Assembly (NCBI GenBank): GCA_025808415.1
Contig: CP075525.1
Span: 62,001 to 126,000 of the forward strand
DNA length: 64,000 nt
Direction: 5' to 3'
From: Cyclobacteriaceae bacterium
GTDB lineage: Bacteria; Bacteroidota; Bacteroidia; Cytophagales; Cyclobacteriaceae
Shown: positions 18,250-26,732 of the stretch, in pieces
How positions within the stretch are numbered: position 1 is the first letter of the stretch
Layout: each line of letters opens with the position of its first letter
Position numbers and translations under genes: made by a program
The notes under the pieces: model-generated
The model's database searches: none
What the model saw: the letters and a program-made list of their open reading frames with translations, nothing else
Told to the model about the DNA's origin: nothing

Positions 18250-19092
18250 CTACTTCAACCGTGCCTTAAAAAATTCGAGTGTATGTTTATGCGCATCAGC
18301 CGTAAACTCCTTGTTATGTTTTGGGTTACTCGGGTTGGCAAAGGCATGATCGGCATCATATGCTTTCACTGTCAGGTTTTTTCCGGCAGCTTTCATGTTG
18401 GCTTCAAACTTATCCATCACCGCTTTGTTGATCCACTGATCCTGCGTAGGCCAGATGTTCAGCACATCGCAGTTTAAGGTTTTCAAACGATCAATATTTT
18501 CCTCGGGCATGCCATAATACATCACTGCGGCAACGGCTTGCTTGCCGGCTGTTAATGCAGCTTGCAAGGACTGGCCACCGCCAAAGCACCAACCCACCGT
18601 TCCTATTTTTGCATCTTTACCGGCATAATTCACGGCACCCTGAACAATGCCGTTGCCACGCTCTTGTTTAAATGCACCCATTAATTGACCGGCCTCCTCG
18701 CGCTTATCCGTAACTTTTCCATCGTACATATCAATGGCCAATACATTTACATTTCCTAAATCATTATACAATTGTTCGGCTTCACGCTTGATGTGATCGT
18801 TCAATCCCCACCACTCCTGAAAAACAAAAATCCAGCTGTTGGTTTTGGTTTTAGCGGTAAGTAAATATCCGTTAGCGTCCTTTCCATCAGGTGTTTTAAA
18901 GGTAATCATCTTTCCTACAGAGCTCTGGTGTGTGTACGGAAGCGGATCAGCATGTGCCCTATTAAAATCCTTATTGGAAGCGAAGAGTGCAAATTTCTCG
19001 GTAGCCGGTGTGTGACAAATGGTAATGCCATCCTGTGCCCAGGTTGTCACCGCTATGAAACATAGCATGAAAAGTAAATTGATTTTCTTCAT
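18250..19092 (-). CDS. Secreted dienelactone hydrolase family protein
   Basis: 280 residues with a signal peptide ending at WAQ (residue 20). Alpha/beta hydrolase with nucleophile C169 in GWCFGGG, the Asp in PTQDQW and the His in DADHAF, i.e. the Cys-Asp-His triad of dienelactone hydrolases. The EWWGLNDH segment (93-100) is the usual oxyanion/substrate region. The natural substrate is unknown; exported members in Bacteroidota are common. It has its own terminator downstream. Confidence 0.9.
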   Translation of the reverse strand: MKKINLLFMLCFIAVTTWAQDGITICHTPATEKFALFASNKDFNRAHADPLPYTHQSSVGKMITFKTPDGKDANGYLLTAKTKTNSWIFVFQEWWGLNDHIKREAEQLYNDLGNVNVLAIDMYDGKVTDKREEAGQLMGAFKQERGNGIVQGAVNYAGKDAKIGTVGWCFGGGQSLQAALTAGKQAVAAVMYYGMPEENIDRLKTLNCDVLNIWPTQDQWINKAVMDKFEANMKAAGKNLTVKAYDADHAFANPSNPKHNKEFTADAHKHTLEFFKARLK

Positions 19093-19138
19093 AGTTTGAT
19101 TGTTTAGTTCTCATTAAACCAGTTATCATGAATATTGT

Positions 19139-19609
19139 TCAGGCCTTCAGCTGACCTGTCACTACTCTGTCATACGTAATAAGGTCTGTGTTGATGGGTT
19201 CATACCCTCGTTCACGCATCAGCAAGGCAACCTGCCCGCGGTGATAGGTTGCGTGATTTACGGTATGAATCATGATTTGCTCAACATTGTTTTCGAAAGC
19301 GTGACCTACATAATTGTGGTAACGAAGTTGCCGGTTAAAATCATCATGCTCCTCAATAAATTGCAACCAACGGGTTGATCCTTCTTCGCTTAATTCTTTT
19401 AACCGTTCAATAGAATATAGTTTCCACAGCTCAACATCGGGCGCTGGCAATCCCAAAATACGGTGCAACCACAGCAATTGAGCAGCCATTACATGGCTCA
19501 TCAGCATCAGGATTTTTTCATCGGTAACATTCTGTTGCTCCAACGCGCCCAACACCCGCTTATTTGACCATGCATTGTAACGGTAGAGTTTTAAAAAATA
19601 TTCCTTCAT
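19139..19609 (-). CDS. DinB/YfiT-like putative metalloenzyme
   Basis: 156 residues from the ATG at 19609 (MKEYFLKLYRYNAW). An earlier in-frame start adds 13 unlikely residues and overlaps the divergent amidase gene. It is a four-helix bundle with the metal-site pattern of the DinB superfamily: one His in the MSHVMAAQLLWLHR region and the HTVNHATYHRGQ helix. Members can be thiol-dependent S-transferases, but the function here is not predictable. Another DinB protein is at 63265-63813. Confidence 0.85.
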   Translation of the reverse strand: MKEYFLKLYRYNAWSNKRVLGALEQQNVTDEKILMLMSHVMAAQLLWLHRILGLPAPDVELWKLYSIERLKELSEEGSTRWLQFIEEHDDFNRQLRYHNYVGHAFENNVEQIMIHTVNHATYHRGQVALLMRERGYEPINTDLITYDRVVTGQLKA

Positions 19610-19632
19610 ATCTTGGAAAAAAATAACTGCGT

Positions 19633-21291
19633 ATGAACAGGCGTTCAATTTACAGGCTTTTTATAATAGTTGCATTTACTTTTTCGGTAAGGGTTCTAAC
19701 AGCACAATCAACACACCCCACGGCCGAAATTGAGCCTTTTTACGATTTAACCTTTACGCAGGTAGAGCGTGACTCTCTGCTGCAAGGGCTTCGCGACTAT
19801 CAGCGCTCTATACAAACCCTGCATCAATACAATCTGCAAAACCATATACCCATGTCGTTGTGGTTCGATCCGGTGCCTTCAGGATTTAAAAAAGAAACGC
19901 TGCAGAAGCCAATTGATTGGGGGTTGCCAAAGGACGTTGCGCTTCCGGCTAATAAAGAGGAGCTCGCTTTTTATCCGGTTTACAAACTGGCTGTATTGAT
20001 AAAATCAAGAAAAATAACATCTGTTGAATTAACTCAACTTTATCTCAACCGCATAAAAAAATATGGCGACACGTTGCAGTGCGTTGTTTCCATTCTTGAA
20101 GAGCGTGCCATGGCGCAGGCGCGCAAAGCCGATGAAGAAATTGCCAAAGGAAAATACCGCGGACCGTTGCATGGCATTCCTTACGGGATAAAAGATTTGT
20201 TGGCTGTTGAAGGAACAAAAACAACCTGGGGTGCTGAGCCTTACGTTGATCAGCAACTAACTACTACAGCCACTGTGGTTAAAAAACTGGATGAAGCAGG
20301 GGCCATTTTAGTTGTCAAGCTTTCCATGGGTGCGTTGGCCTTGGGCGATATCTGGTTTGGTGGGGTAACCAAAAATCCATGGAACCTGAAACAAGGATCA
20401 AGCGGTTCTTCAGCCGGTTCTGCTTCAGCAACGGTGGCCGGTTTAGTTGGCTTTTCGATTGGTACTGAAACACTCGGTTCAATTGTATCCCCTTCTACAC
20501 GCTGCGGTGCCAGCGGACTGCGACCCAGTTATGGAACAGTAAGTCGCTATGGTGCTATGGCGCTAAGCTGGAGCATGGATAAAATCGGGCCTATTTGTCG
20601 TTCGGCCTTTGATGCAGCGTTAGTCTACCATGTTATTCATGGTGAAGATGCGCTGGATAAAAGTGCCACTGCCTCAATGTTTAATTATTCCATTAAAACG
20701 GATATTAAAAAATTAAAAGTCGGGTATTTAAAATCGCTTTTCGAAGCCACCTATCCTGGCAAGGAAAACGATCAAAAAACACTAGAGGTAATTAAATCCC
20801 TTGGCATTGAATTGGTTGAGTTGGAACTCCCCACCTCCATTCCGGTAGCTGCCATACGCTTAATGTTAACGGCCGAGGCGGCTGCCGCATTTGACGAGCT
20901 TACCCGATCCAATCGCGACAGTTTGCTTTCCAATCAATTGCGGTGGGCATGGCCAAACACGTTTCGCACGGCCCGCTTTATACCTGCCGTGGAGTACATA
21001 AATGCATCGCGGCTTCGTCAGCAACTCATTGAAGAGTATCATAAAGTCACCACAGATTTTGATGTAATTATCAGCCCCAGTTTTGGTGGCACGCAATTGC
21101 TCACTACCAATTTAACCGGACACCCGTGTGTGGTTGTGCCCAATGGATTTAACAACACTGGTTCGCCTACCAGCATTTCGTTTTTAGGAAAGCTGTATGG
21201 CGAGGCTGCACCTCTTTTAGTGGCTCGTGCTTACCAGGAGGCAACGGAATGGGAGGATAAACAACCTCCATTTTTTCAACCTAAAAAATGA
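19633..21291 (+). CDS. Exported amidase-signature family amidohydrolase
   Basis: 552 residues. The hydrophobic N-terminus (RLFIIVAFTFSVRVLTAQ) is a signal peptide, so this is not the cytoplasmic GatA. The amidase-signature triad is K187 (GIPYGIKD), cis-Ser S259 (GSSGSSAGS) and nucleophile S283 (GTETLGSI). An N-terminal extension of about 100 residues precedes the fold. It hydrolyses an amide bond in the periplasm; the substrate is unknown. It starts 23 bases from the divergent DinB gene and is followed 30 bases later by a nucleotidyltransferase pair. Confidence 0.9.
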   Translation: MNRRSIYRLFIIVAFTFSVRVLTAQSTHPTAEIEPFYDLTFTQVERDSLLQGLRDYQRSIQTLHQYNLQNHIPMSLWFDPVPSGFKKETLQKPIDWGLPKDVALPANKEELAFYPVYKLAVLIKSRKITSVELTQLYLNRIKKYGDTLQCVVSILEERAMAQARKADEEIAKGKYRGPLHGIPYGIKDLLAVEGTKTTWGAEPYVDQQLTTTATVVKKLDEAGAILVVKLSMGALALGDIWFGGVTKNPWNLKQGSSGSSAGSASATVAGLVGFSIGTETLGSIVSPSTRCGASGLRPSYGTVSRYGAMALSWSMDKIGPICRSAFDAALVYHVIHGEDALDKSATASMFNYSIKTDIKKLKVGYLKSLFEATYPGKENDQKTLEVIKSLGIELVELELPTSIPVAAIRLMLTAEAAAAFDELTRSNRDSLLSNQLRWAWPNTFRTARFIPAVEYINASRLRQQLIEEYHKVTTDFDVIISPSFGGTQLLTTNLTGHPCVVVPNGFNNTGSPTSISFLGKLYGEAAPLLVARAYQEATEWEDKQPPFFQPKK

Positions 21292-21323
21292 ATGATGCAT
21301 TTCGTTAACTTGAGTTTTAGGTG

Positions 21324-21851
21324 ATGTCAGTAAGCGAACTTTTTAAAGAAATTACAGCCGCACTTGATGCCAGAAACATTCCGTATATGGTTTCCGGAAG
21401 TATGGCCATGCTTGCTTATACCGTGGCAAGAACTACTCGGGACATTGATATTGTTATTGAACTTTCAGAAGAATCACTTAGTTCATTCTATGAAATATTC
21501 AAAGATCAGTTCTATCTACACAAGCCAGCCGTGAAGGAGGAGCTTCATCGAAAAGGAATGTTTAATGCCATTGATAGTCGCTCTGGGCTAAAAATAGATT
21601 TTGTCGTTAGAAAAAATTCTCCTTTTCGTAAAACAGAATTTGAAAGGCGTTCAAGGCAAAAGCTTTTTGGTCATGAAGCGTGGCTGGTTTCAGTTGAAGA
21701 TCTTATTCTCTCCAAGCTAATCTGGATTCAGGAAATTCAAAGCGACCGACAAAAAGATGACATCAGAAGTTTATTGGAAAACAATGTTGATAGAGCATAC
21801 CTGAGCAAATGGGTTCGGGAGCTGAATCTTATTACCTTTGGACTGCTGTGA
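21324..21851 (+). CDS. Nucleotidyltransferase-fold protein (DUF6036/AbiEii-like)
   Basis: 175 residues from the ATG at 21324; a GTG just upstream at 21321 is an alternative. It shows the minimal nucleotidyltransferase signature: GSMAMLAY near residue 25 followed by RTTRDIDIVIE near 40 (the DxD metal pair), then a third acidic strand KIDFVV. The C-terminal helical part contains SVEDLILSKL, a pattern seen in the NTase families associated with toxin-antitoxin and AbiEii-like proteins. Its stop overlaps the GTG of the next gene (GTGA), so translation is probably coupled. Confidence 0.75.
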   Translation: MSVSELFKEITAALDARNIPYMVSGSMAMLAYTVARTTRDIDIVIELSEESLSSFYEIFKDQFYLHKPAVKEELHRKGMFNAIDSRSGLKIDFVVRKNSPFRKTEFERRSRQKLFGHEAWLVSVEDLILSKLIWIQEIQSDRQKDDIRSLLENNVDRAYLSKWVRELNLITFGLL

Positions 21852-22120
21852 ACGATACCCCAGATCATATCAGAAAAAAACAACGGGAAATATGGTTTTC
21901 CAAACCGCAGGAAGAACGTGTGCGTCTCGGTCTTGAATTAATTCAGGAGGTAAATACACAAATTGAAGACCGCATCCGAGCACAGCATCCGGGTTTTTCA
22001 GAAGGCGAAATCCGTGTGGAATTTATCCGTCAGATGTATAAAGATAATCTTTCTCCTGAATATGTAGAAGCCGTTTCTCAATGGGTTCTCGAAAAGTACA
22101 ACAGTCATAAGCACGTATAA
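21848..22120 (+). CDS. Small helical protein coupled to the nucleotidyltransferase
   Basis: 90 residues if it starts at the GTG at 21848, which overlaps the upstream TGA in the sequence GTGA. The open frame extends to 21809 but that would overlap the preceding gene more deeply. It is charged and mostly helical (KPQEERVRLGLELIQEVN, then SEGEIRVEFIRQMYKDNLS). I recognise no named family. The tight coupling suggests it works with the nucleotidyltransferase, possibly as its partner or antidote. This is inferred from gene arrangement only. Confidence 0.65.
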   Translation: MNDTPDHIRKKQREIWFSKPQEERVRLGLELIQEVNTQIEDRIRAQHPGFSEGEIRVEFIRQMYKDNLSPEYVEAVSQWVLEKYNSHKHV

Positions 22121-22149
22121 CTTTTAGTAAGTGCAGGTGTTAATACATC

Positions 22150-22419
22150 ATGCGCTCGGCAGAAGACATCAACCGTATCATTGAAATGGCCTGGGAAGAC
22201 CGCACCCCTTTCGATGCCATTGAATTCCAATTCGGGTTAAGTGAAAAGGAAGTTATTGAACTCATGCGCCAGCACCTGAAAACTTCAAGCTGGAAATTAT
22301 GGCGTGCCCGTGTACAGGGAAGAACCACGAAGCATCGTGCAAAACGATTGGATGAAGTAAATCGTTTTAAGTGTTCACGCCAGCGTTCCATTTCCAAAAA
22401 TAAAATCAGCAAGCGCTGA
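22150..22419 (+). CDS. TIGR03643 family small protein
   Basis: 89 residues. The sequence (ADINRIIEMAWEDRTPFDAI-like start, FGLSEKEVIELMR, LKTSSWKLWRARVQGR, then a basic tail) matches the short conserved TIGR03643 family of unknown function, which looks like a small helix-turn-helix protein. The basic C-terminus suggests nucleic acid contact. Its TGA ends exactly where the convergent oxygenase stop begins. Confidence 0.8.
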   Translation: MRSAEDINRIIEMAWEDRTPFDAIEFQFGLSEKEVIELMRQHLKTSSWKLWRARVQGRTTKHRAKRLDEVNRFKCSRQRSISKNKISKR

Positions 22420-23031
22420 CTACAAATGTTTAAGTTCAGCCAGTCTGTCCAGTATCCAGCCCGTTATGCTCAATCGTTCACGGGTTGCAGGGAGCACTTC
22501 ATGTTCCAACTGATCGGAACGAAAACAAACCAACCGTCCGGCCAGCGGAAAAATATCTAATGAACCCTCCGATAGATACATGCGTAATTGACCACCATGT
22601 TCTTCCTTCCAACCCTTATTCAGGTAACAGATGACGGAAAGCTTGCGGTGATCATCCTGCTTAAACTGATCGAGGTGGCGCTTATAAAAAGTACCCACCG
22701 GGTACCGGGCTATGTGTACTTCAAAATCTTTAAGGCTTAAAAACAAAGCCTGATTTAAAAACTGTGTCAGCGCATCCAGTTTATCCAGGTAAACCTTAAC
22801 CGGTGCTGCGGCCGTCTCCTTATCAAGCCACTGTATATAATCCCCACGAATACCCTCCTGTATCTGCATGGATTGACTATTGCCTATGCCGGCTTTCTTA
22901 AACAACTGGTTATCGTTAAATTCCTTTACCTGTAAAATGTCCTCCACCTCATGTTGGCTCAAAAATTGATCAATTACGGCATATCCTTGTTCGGCAAGGC
23001 CATCGGCAATGAGTTCAAAATCAGCATTCAT
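22420..23031 (-). CDS. 2-oxoglutarate-Fe(II) dioxygenase, prolyl-4-hydroxylase-like
   Basis: 203 residues. The double-stranded beta-helix iron site is H119-x-D121 (KRHLDQF) and H177 (LEHEVLP), with a basic residue near R186 for 2-oxoglutarate. The RYPVGTFY and GGQLRMYL strands are typical of the P4H/PiuC-like group. It hydroxylates an unknown protein or small molecule. Its end abuts the TIGR03643 gene with no intergenic base. A consensus -7 box lies 5 bases upstream. Confidence 0.88.
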   Translation of the reverse strand: MNADFELIADGLAEQGYAVIDQFLSQHEVEDILQVKEFNDNQLFKKAGIGNSQSMQIQEGIRGDYIQWLDKETAAAPVKVYLDKLDALTQFLNQALFLSLKDFEVHIARYPVGTFYKRHLDQFKQDDHRKLSVICYLNKGWKEEHGGQLRMYLSEGSLDIFPLAGRLVCFRSDQLEHEVLPATRERLSITGWILDRLAELKHL

Positions 23032-23035
23032 TCCG

Positions 23036-23043
23036 CAAAGTTA
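23036..23043 (-). promoter_or_regulatory. -7 box of the oxygenase gene
   Basis: The minus strand reads TAACTTTG, exact TAnnTTTG, only 4 bases from the start codon at 23031. This predicts a leaderless or nearly leaderless mRNA. No clear -33 element. Confidence 0.45.
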
Positions 23044-23135
23044 GAAATAGATTATTTATACTTACCGCTATGATCGTAGACACTGGTTTGGTTGTTCGTT
23101 GTTGGTTATTTGTTAATCAAAAAACCTGGCCCCTC

Positions 23136-23570
23136 ATGCTTGGTTTCTTTGTCCTTCTCGTGGCCTTTCCTTCCTGTAAGCCTAAAGAAGATGTTCAGCT
23201 CAGAAAAATCAAGGATGTAATTGTTGACGCAACTTCAGAGCCCTTGCTTAAGGCCAATGCAATCCTCTATAACCCCAACAACATCCGCATGACGGTGAAG
23301 AAGATTGACATGGAGGTTTTTGTTGATGGTAAAAAGGCTGCTGTAATCGATCAGCAACTGAAACTGAAAGTTCCGGCAAAGGATGAGTTTACCGTGCCCC
23401 TGGAAGTAAAACTGAACATGAAAGAAATCGGGCTGCTGGATGCTGTTTTTGCCGTTATCGGTGGAAAAAAATTCCAGATTCATTATAAAGGAACAATACG
23501 GCTGCAATACAAGGGCGTTCCCTTTTCGGTACCGGTGAATTATAAGGAAGAAATCCGCATCCGCCTTTAA
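23136..23570 (+). CDS. LEA14-like lipoprotein
   Basis: 144 residues from the ATG at 23136. An earlier ATG at 23070 would add 22 residues encoded by GTTGTT-type simple sequence and spoil the signal peptide. MLGFFVLLVAFPSC is a plausible lipoprotein signal with the modified Cys at about residue 14. The mature part is a single LEA type 2 (WHy-like) beta sandwich: DVIVDATSEPLLKANAILYN then VKKIDMEVFVDGKKAAVI. Probably an envelope-anchored protein of unknown role. Confidence 0.75.
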   Translation: MLGFFVLLVAFPSCKPKEDVQLRKIKDVIVDATSEPLLKANAILYNPNNIRMTVKKIDMEVFVDGKKAAVIDQQLKLKVPAKDEFTVPLEVKLNMKEIGLLDAVFAVIGGKKFQIHYKGTIRLQYKGVPFSVPVNYKEEIRIRL

Positions 23571-23609
23571 TACATAATCTTTTGGAAGTTTTTAACTTTC
23601 CTCTTACTT

Positions 23610-24365
23610 ATGGATGATGCCGAACACCCTGCCTTGTTAGATCCGGTTGATTTGCTCCGGCAAATTGAAAATCTGCAGGAAGAAAAACGCAAACTCATCA
23701 GTATCGTTTCGCACGATGTGAAGTCACCTTTAAACAGGTTGTACGCGTTGGTTCAACTGTTGCAGATGGGGCCCGACAACCTTACCGGGGAACAAAAAAA
23801 TTACCTGGAAAAAATGCACATTGTTGTGGCTGACGGGTTGGACATGATCCGTAACCTGGTGGACTACCGCAGCATCGAAAACAATTCCATAACCTTAATG
23901 CCAGAAGACATTCAACTGCAAAGTTTCATGCAGTCGGTCATAACCAGTTTTAGTAATGTAGCCTCTAAAAAAGGTATTAAGCTTGTGGTTGAAAGCCAAA
24001 ACGCCATGCTCCATACCGACAAACAGTGCCTGCAACGGGCTGTTGATACGCTTATTTCCAACGCGTTGAAATTCTCATTTCCTGGCAAGAAGGTGTGGAT
24101 ACGGGCCAACCCGTACTACAACAACACTGCCTTGATTGAAATTGAAGACGAAGCCCTTGGTTTTAAGCAGGATGAGTTACGGCAGTTGTTCCAGAAATTT
24201 AAAAAGTTTACTGCCCGCCCTACCGGTGGCGAAAGTTCTACCGGGCTTGGGCTATTCATATCCAAAGCCATGGTCGAAAAAATTGGCGGGAAAGTTTCGT
24301 GCTTAAACCACGAGGGTGTGGGCAGCACATTCCAGCTTTTGGTACCGCTTACAATGCCGGGTTAA
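23610..24365 (+). CDS. Soluble sensor histidine kinase
   Basis: 251 residues with no membrane segment and no PAS or GAF sensor. A 20-residue coiled start leads into the HisKA helix with phospho-acceptor H35 (SIVSHDVKSPLNR). The HATPase_c domain has the N box LISNALKFS, a degenerate D box (IEDEALGF) and the G box STGLGLFISKAMVEKIGG. It is an autokinase that probably receives its signal through protein contacts. Its TAA overlaps the stop of the convergent response regulator in the 4-base sequence TTAA. Confidence 0.9.
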   Translation: MDDAEHPALLDPVDLLRQIENLQEEKRKLISIVSHDVKSPLNRLYALVQLLQMGPDNLTGEQKNYLEKMHIVVADGLDMIRNLVDYRSIENNSITLMPEDIQLQSFMQSVITSFSNVASKKGIKLVVESQNAMLHTDKQCLQRAVDTLISNALKFSFPGKKVWIRANPYYNNTALIEIEDEALGFKQDELRQLFQKFKKFTARPTGGESSTGLGLFISKAMVEKIGGKVSCLNHEGVGSTFQLLVPLTMPG

Positions 24366-24745
24366 TTAAAGAGGTAGTAATCATCTTCTTTACCATCCAG
24401 TATCGCTTTCAGTGATTCAATAACAGTGTCATCCTTAATTACGTAGTCGCGCACACCCTTTTTGATGAAACTCAGCACCATGTTACCATCGTCAATGGCA
24501 CTCATCATAATCAGGCGTTGCTCATCCTTAAGTTTGTCTTTAATCTCATCATAAAAATCAATACCGGTTTTACCGGGCAACTTATAATCCACAATAAAGG
24601 CATCGGGCATTGGGCCACCGTTCAACGCAGAAAGGCAATCTTCTGCCGAATGAAAGGTAATGACCTTGTTTGCAGCATCCTGACTTAGCGATCGCTTGAT
24701 AAACTCGGCATAAATATCATCATCTTCGATGAGGTGGATGGTCAT
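24362..24745 (-). CDS. Single-domain response regulator
   Basis: 127 residues from the ATG at 24745; the longer frame adds unrelated residues. It has a receiver domain only: acidic pair EDDD at 7-10, phospho-acceptor Asp in FIVDYKLPGKTG, the Ser switch in IMMSAIDD, and Lys in DYVIKDD. No DNA-binding or enzymatic output, as in CheY-like proteins. It is convergent with, and overlaps by 4 bases, the histidine kinase gene, so the two are probably partners although not in one operon. A perfect 15-bp palindrome lies upstream. Confidence 0.9.
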   Translation of the reverse strand: MTIHLIEDDDIYAEFIKRSLSQDAANKVITFHSAEDCLSALNGGPMPDAFIVDYKLPGKTGIDFYDEIKDKLKDEQRLIMMSAIDDGNMVLSFIKKGVRDYVIKDDTVIESLKAILDGKEDDYYLFN

Positions 24746-24760
24746 AGGCCTACGGTAATG

Positions 24761-24775
24761 TATTGCAGTGCAATA
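24761..24775. promoter_or_regulatory. Perfect 15-bp palindrome upstream of the response regulator
   Basis: TATTGCAGTGCAATA is a perfect inverted repeat with a one-base centre, 16 bases upstream of the regulator start and within the divergent region shared with the lipoprotein hydrolase. It has the size of a dimeric repressor site. No terminator-like T-run. Confidence 0.4.
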
Positions 24776-24895
24776 TATAATAAAGAAATCATTTGGGGCA
24801 TTGCCAAAAGGTTGAAAATTGGGGTTCATCCACGCAAAAAAAAGGTTTTGCTATCTGTCACGGGTGTCCTATCTTATAAACAAATAACCCCATGT

Positions 24896-26635
24896 ATGAA
24901 ACTACAAACCGTTTTACTGCTTGCTGCAATCCTGTTGATCACGCAGTGTACCAAAACCGATTCATCGCTTACCAAAAGTGTAAAATTCGCCATCTCGTTC
25001 ACAAAGGAACTCAGTGAACAGGCGCAGGATGGCAGGCTTCTGCTTATGCTATCAAACAACGCAAAAGCAGAACCCCGTAACCAAATTGTAGATGGCCCCT
25101 CAACGCAATTGATTTTTGGTGTGGATGTAGAGGGAATGAAGCCGGGGGATAAAATTATTATTGATGCGTCCGCCTTTGGTTATCCTATTCAATCGCTGAA
25201 AGACGTACCGGCAGGCGACTACTATATACAGGCACTATTGAATCGCTATGAAACTTTTAATCTAAAGACCGGACATACCGTTAAGCTGCCGCCCGATCAG
25301 GGGGAAGGACAGCAGTGGAACAGTAAACCCGGAAACTTTTATAATACTCCGGTGAAGATTTCGGTTGATCCATCGAAAGCTGAAACCATTAACGTGGTGA
25401 TGGATATGAAAATTCCACCGGTTACCGAACCAAAAGACACCAAGTATATCCGCCACATAAAAATTCAAAGCGAAAAACTAACGGAGTTTTGGGGCAGACC
25501 CATGTATTTAGGTGCACATGTATTGGTGCCTGAAGGTTTTGCTGATCATCCGGAAGCTCGCTATCCGCTAATGATTTATCACGGACATTTTCCAAGCGAC
25601 TTCGGTGGCTTTAGCGAAACACCACCCGATCCGAATATGGACACTACTGATTATACCGGGCGATTTGGGATTTATGGATATAAAAAAATTCAGGCACAGG
25701 AGGCCTATAACTTTTACAAACAATGGACGGGCAAAAACTTTCCGCGCTTTCTGGTGATTGAAATACAGCACCCAACACCCTATTACGATGACTCCTATGC
25801 CGTGAACTCTGCTTCACAAGGGCCTTACGGGGATGCCATTATGTATGAGTTGTTACCGGAAATCGAAAAACAATTTCGTGGCATCGGACAAGGTTGGGCA
25901 CGCTTTACCTATGGCGGTTCAACAGGCGGCTGGGAGGCATTGGCGGTTCAAATGTTTTATCCCGATGAATTCAATGGGTGTTTTGCAGCCTGCCCCGATC
26001 CGATTGATTTCAGGGCTTACTGTACGGTGGATATTTACAACGACAAGAATGCCTATTACTACCAAAGTGATTTCAAGAAAACCGAACGCCCGGGCTACCG
26101 CAATTATTTAGGCCAGCTTACGGCAACTTTACGTGAAATGAATTATCGCGAACTGGCACTGGGCACAAAAGGACGCTCCGGCCAGCAGTGGGATATATGG
26201 GAAGCTGTGTACTCACCACAAGGTGAAGACGGCTACCCGAAGCGGTTGTGGGATAAAGTAACCGGAGAGATTGATCACAGCGTAGCCGCATACTGGAAAG
26301 AAAATTACGACCTGCGTTACATTCTTGAACGCGATTGGGCAACACTCGGTCCAAAGCTGGAAGGCAAGATTCACATTTACTGTGGCGACATGGATAATTA
26401 TTACCTGAACAACGCAGTGTATTTAATGGAAGCGTTTTTAAAGAAAACCAAAAATCCATTCTATGGTGGCGAAGTTGACTATGGCGACCGTGCCGAGCAT
26501 TGCTGGAATGGGGATCATAATAACCCTAATTATATCTCCCGCTTACGGTACAACACCATGTACTTGCCCAAAATTTTAAAACGGATTGAAAAGAGTGCAC
26601 CGAAGGGTGCTGACTTGAAAAGTTGGAAATACTAA
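24896..26635 (+). CDS. Lipoprotein alpha/beta hydrolase (esterase-like)
   Basis: 579 residues from the ATG at 24896; the frame is open 54 codons further upstream through non-coding-like sequence. The N-terminus MKLQTVLLLAAILLITQC suggests a lipoprotein signal with Cys18. A beta-rich domain of about 200 residues precedes an esterase-D-like hydrolase with nucleophile elbow YGGSTGGW and, late, DYGDRAEHCWNGDH containing the probable catalytic His. It resembles large hypothetical esterases found in Bacteroidota; the substrate is unknown. TG-rich inverted repeats follow the gene. Confidence 0.8.
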   Translation: MKLQTVLLLAAILLITQCTKTDSSLTKSVKFAISFTKELSEQAQDGRLLLMLSNNAKAEPRNQIVDGPSTQLIFGVDVEGMKPGDKIIIDASAFGYPIQSLKDVPAGDYYIQALLNRYETFNLKTGHTVKLPPDQGEGQQWNSKPGNFYNTPVKISVDPSKAETINVVMDMKIPPVTEPKDTKYIRHIKIQSEKLTEFWGRPMYLGAHVLVPEGFADHPEARYPLMIYHGHFPSDFGGFSETPPDPNMDTTDYTGRFGIYGYKKIQAQEAYNFYKQWTGKNFPRFLVIEIQHPTPYYDDSYAVNSASQGPYGDAIMYELLPEIEKQFRGIGQGWARFTYGGSTGGWEALAVQMFYPDEFNGCFAACPDPIDFRAYCTVDIYNDKNAYYYQSDFKKTERPGYRNYLGQLTATLREMNYRELALGTKGRSGQQWDIWEAVYSPQGEDGYPKRLWDKVTGEIDHSVAAYWKENYDLRYILERDWATLGPKLEGKIHIYCGDMDNYYLNNAVYLMEAFLKKTKNPFYGGEVDYGDRAEHCWNGDHNNPNYISRLRYNTMYLPKILKRIEKSAPKGADLKSWKY

Positions 26636-26698
26636 TAGTGTTTGGGTGTTTATGTGTGTACGTGTTTTCGTAGCACCAACCTAAAAACTCAAACACTA
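26636..26698. terminator. TG-rich imperfect inverted repeat
   Basis: The arm 26636-26654 (TAGTGTTTGGGTGTTTATG) pairs imperfectly with 26680-26698, about 15 of 19 positions. Similar TGTGTTT-type words form the hairpin after the next gene (28762-28833). Possible terminator of the esterase gene or a dispersed repeat. Confidence 0.4.
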
Positions 26699-26732
26699 AA
26701 ACACATATACACTTGAACTCAAAACAAAAGAC

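Noticed and set aside
24746..24829. 28-residue extension of the response regulator
   Set aside because: The receiver domain begins right at the ATG at 24745; the extension overlaps the divergent region with the palindrome.
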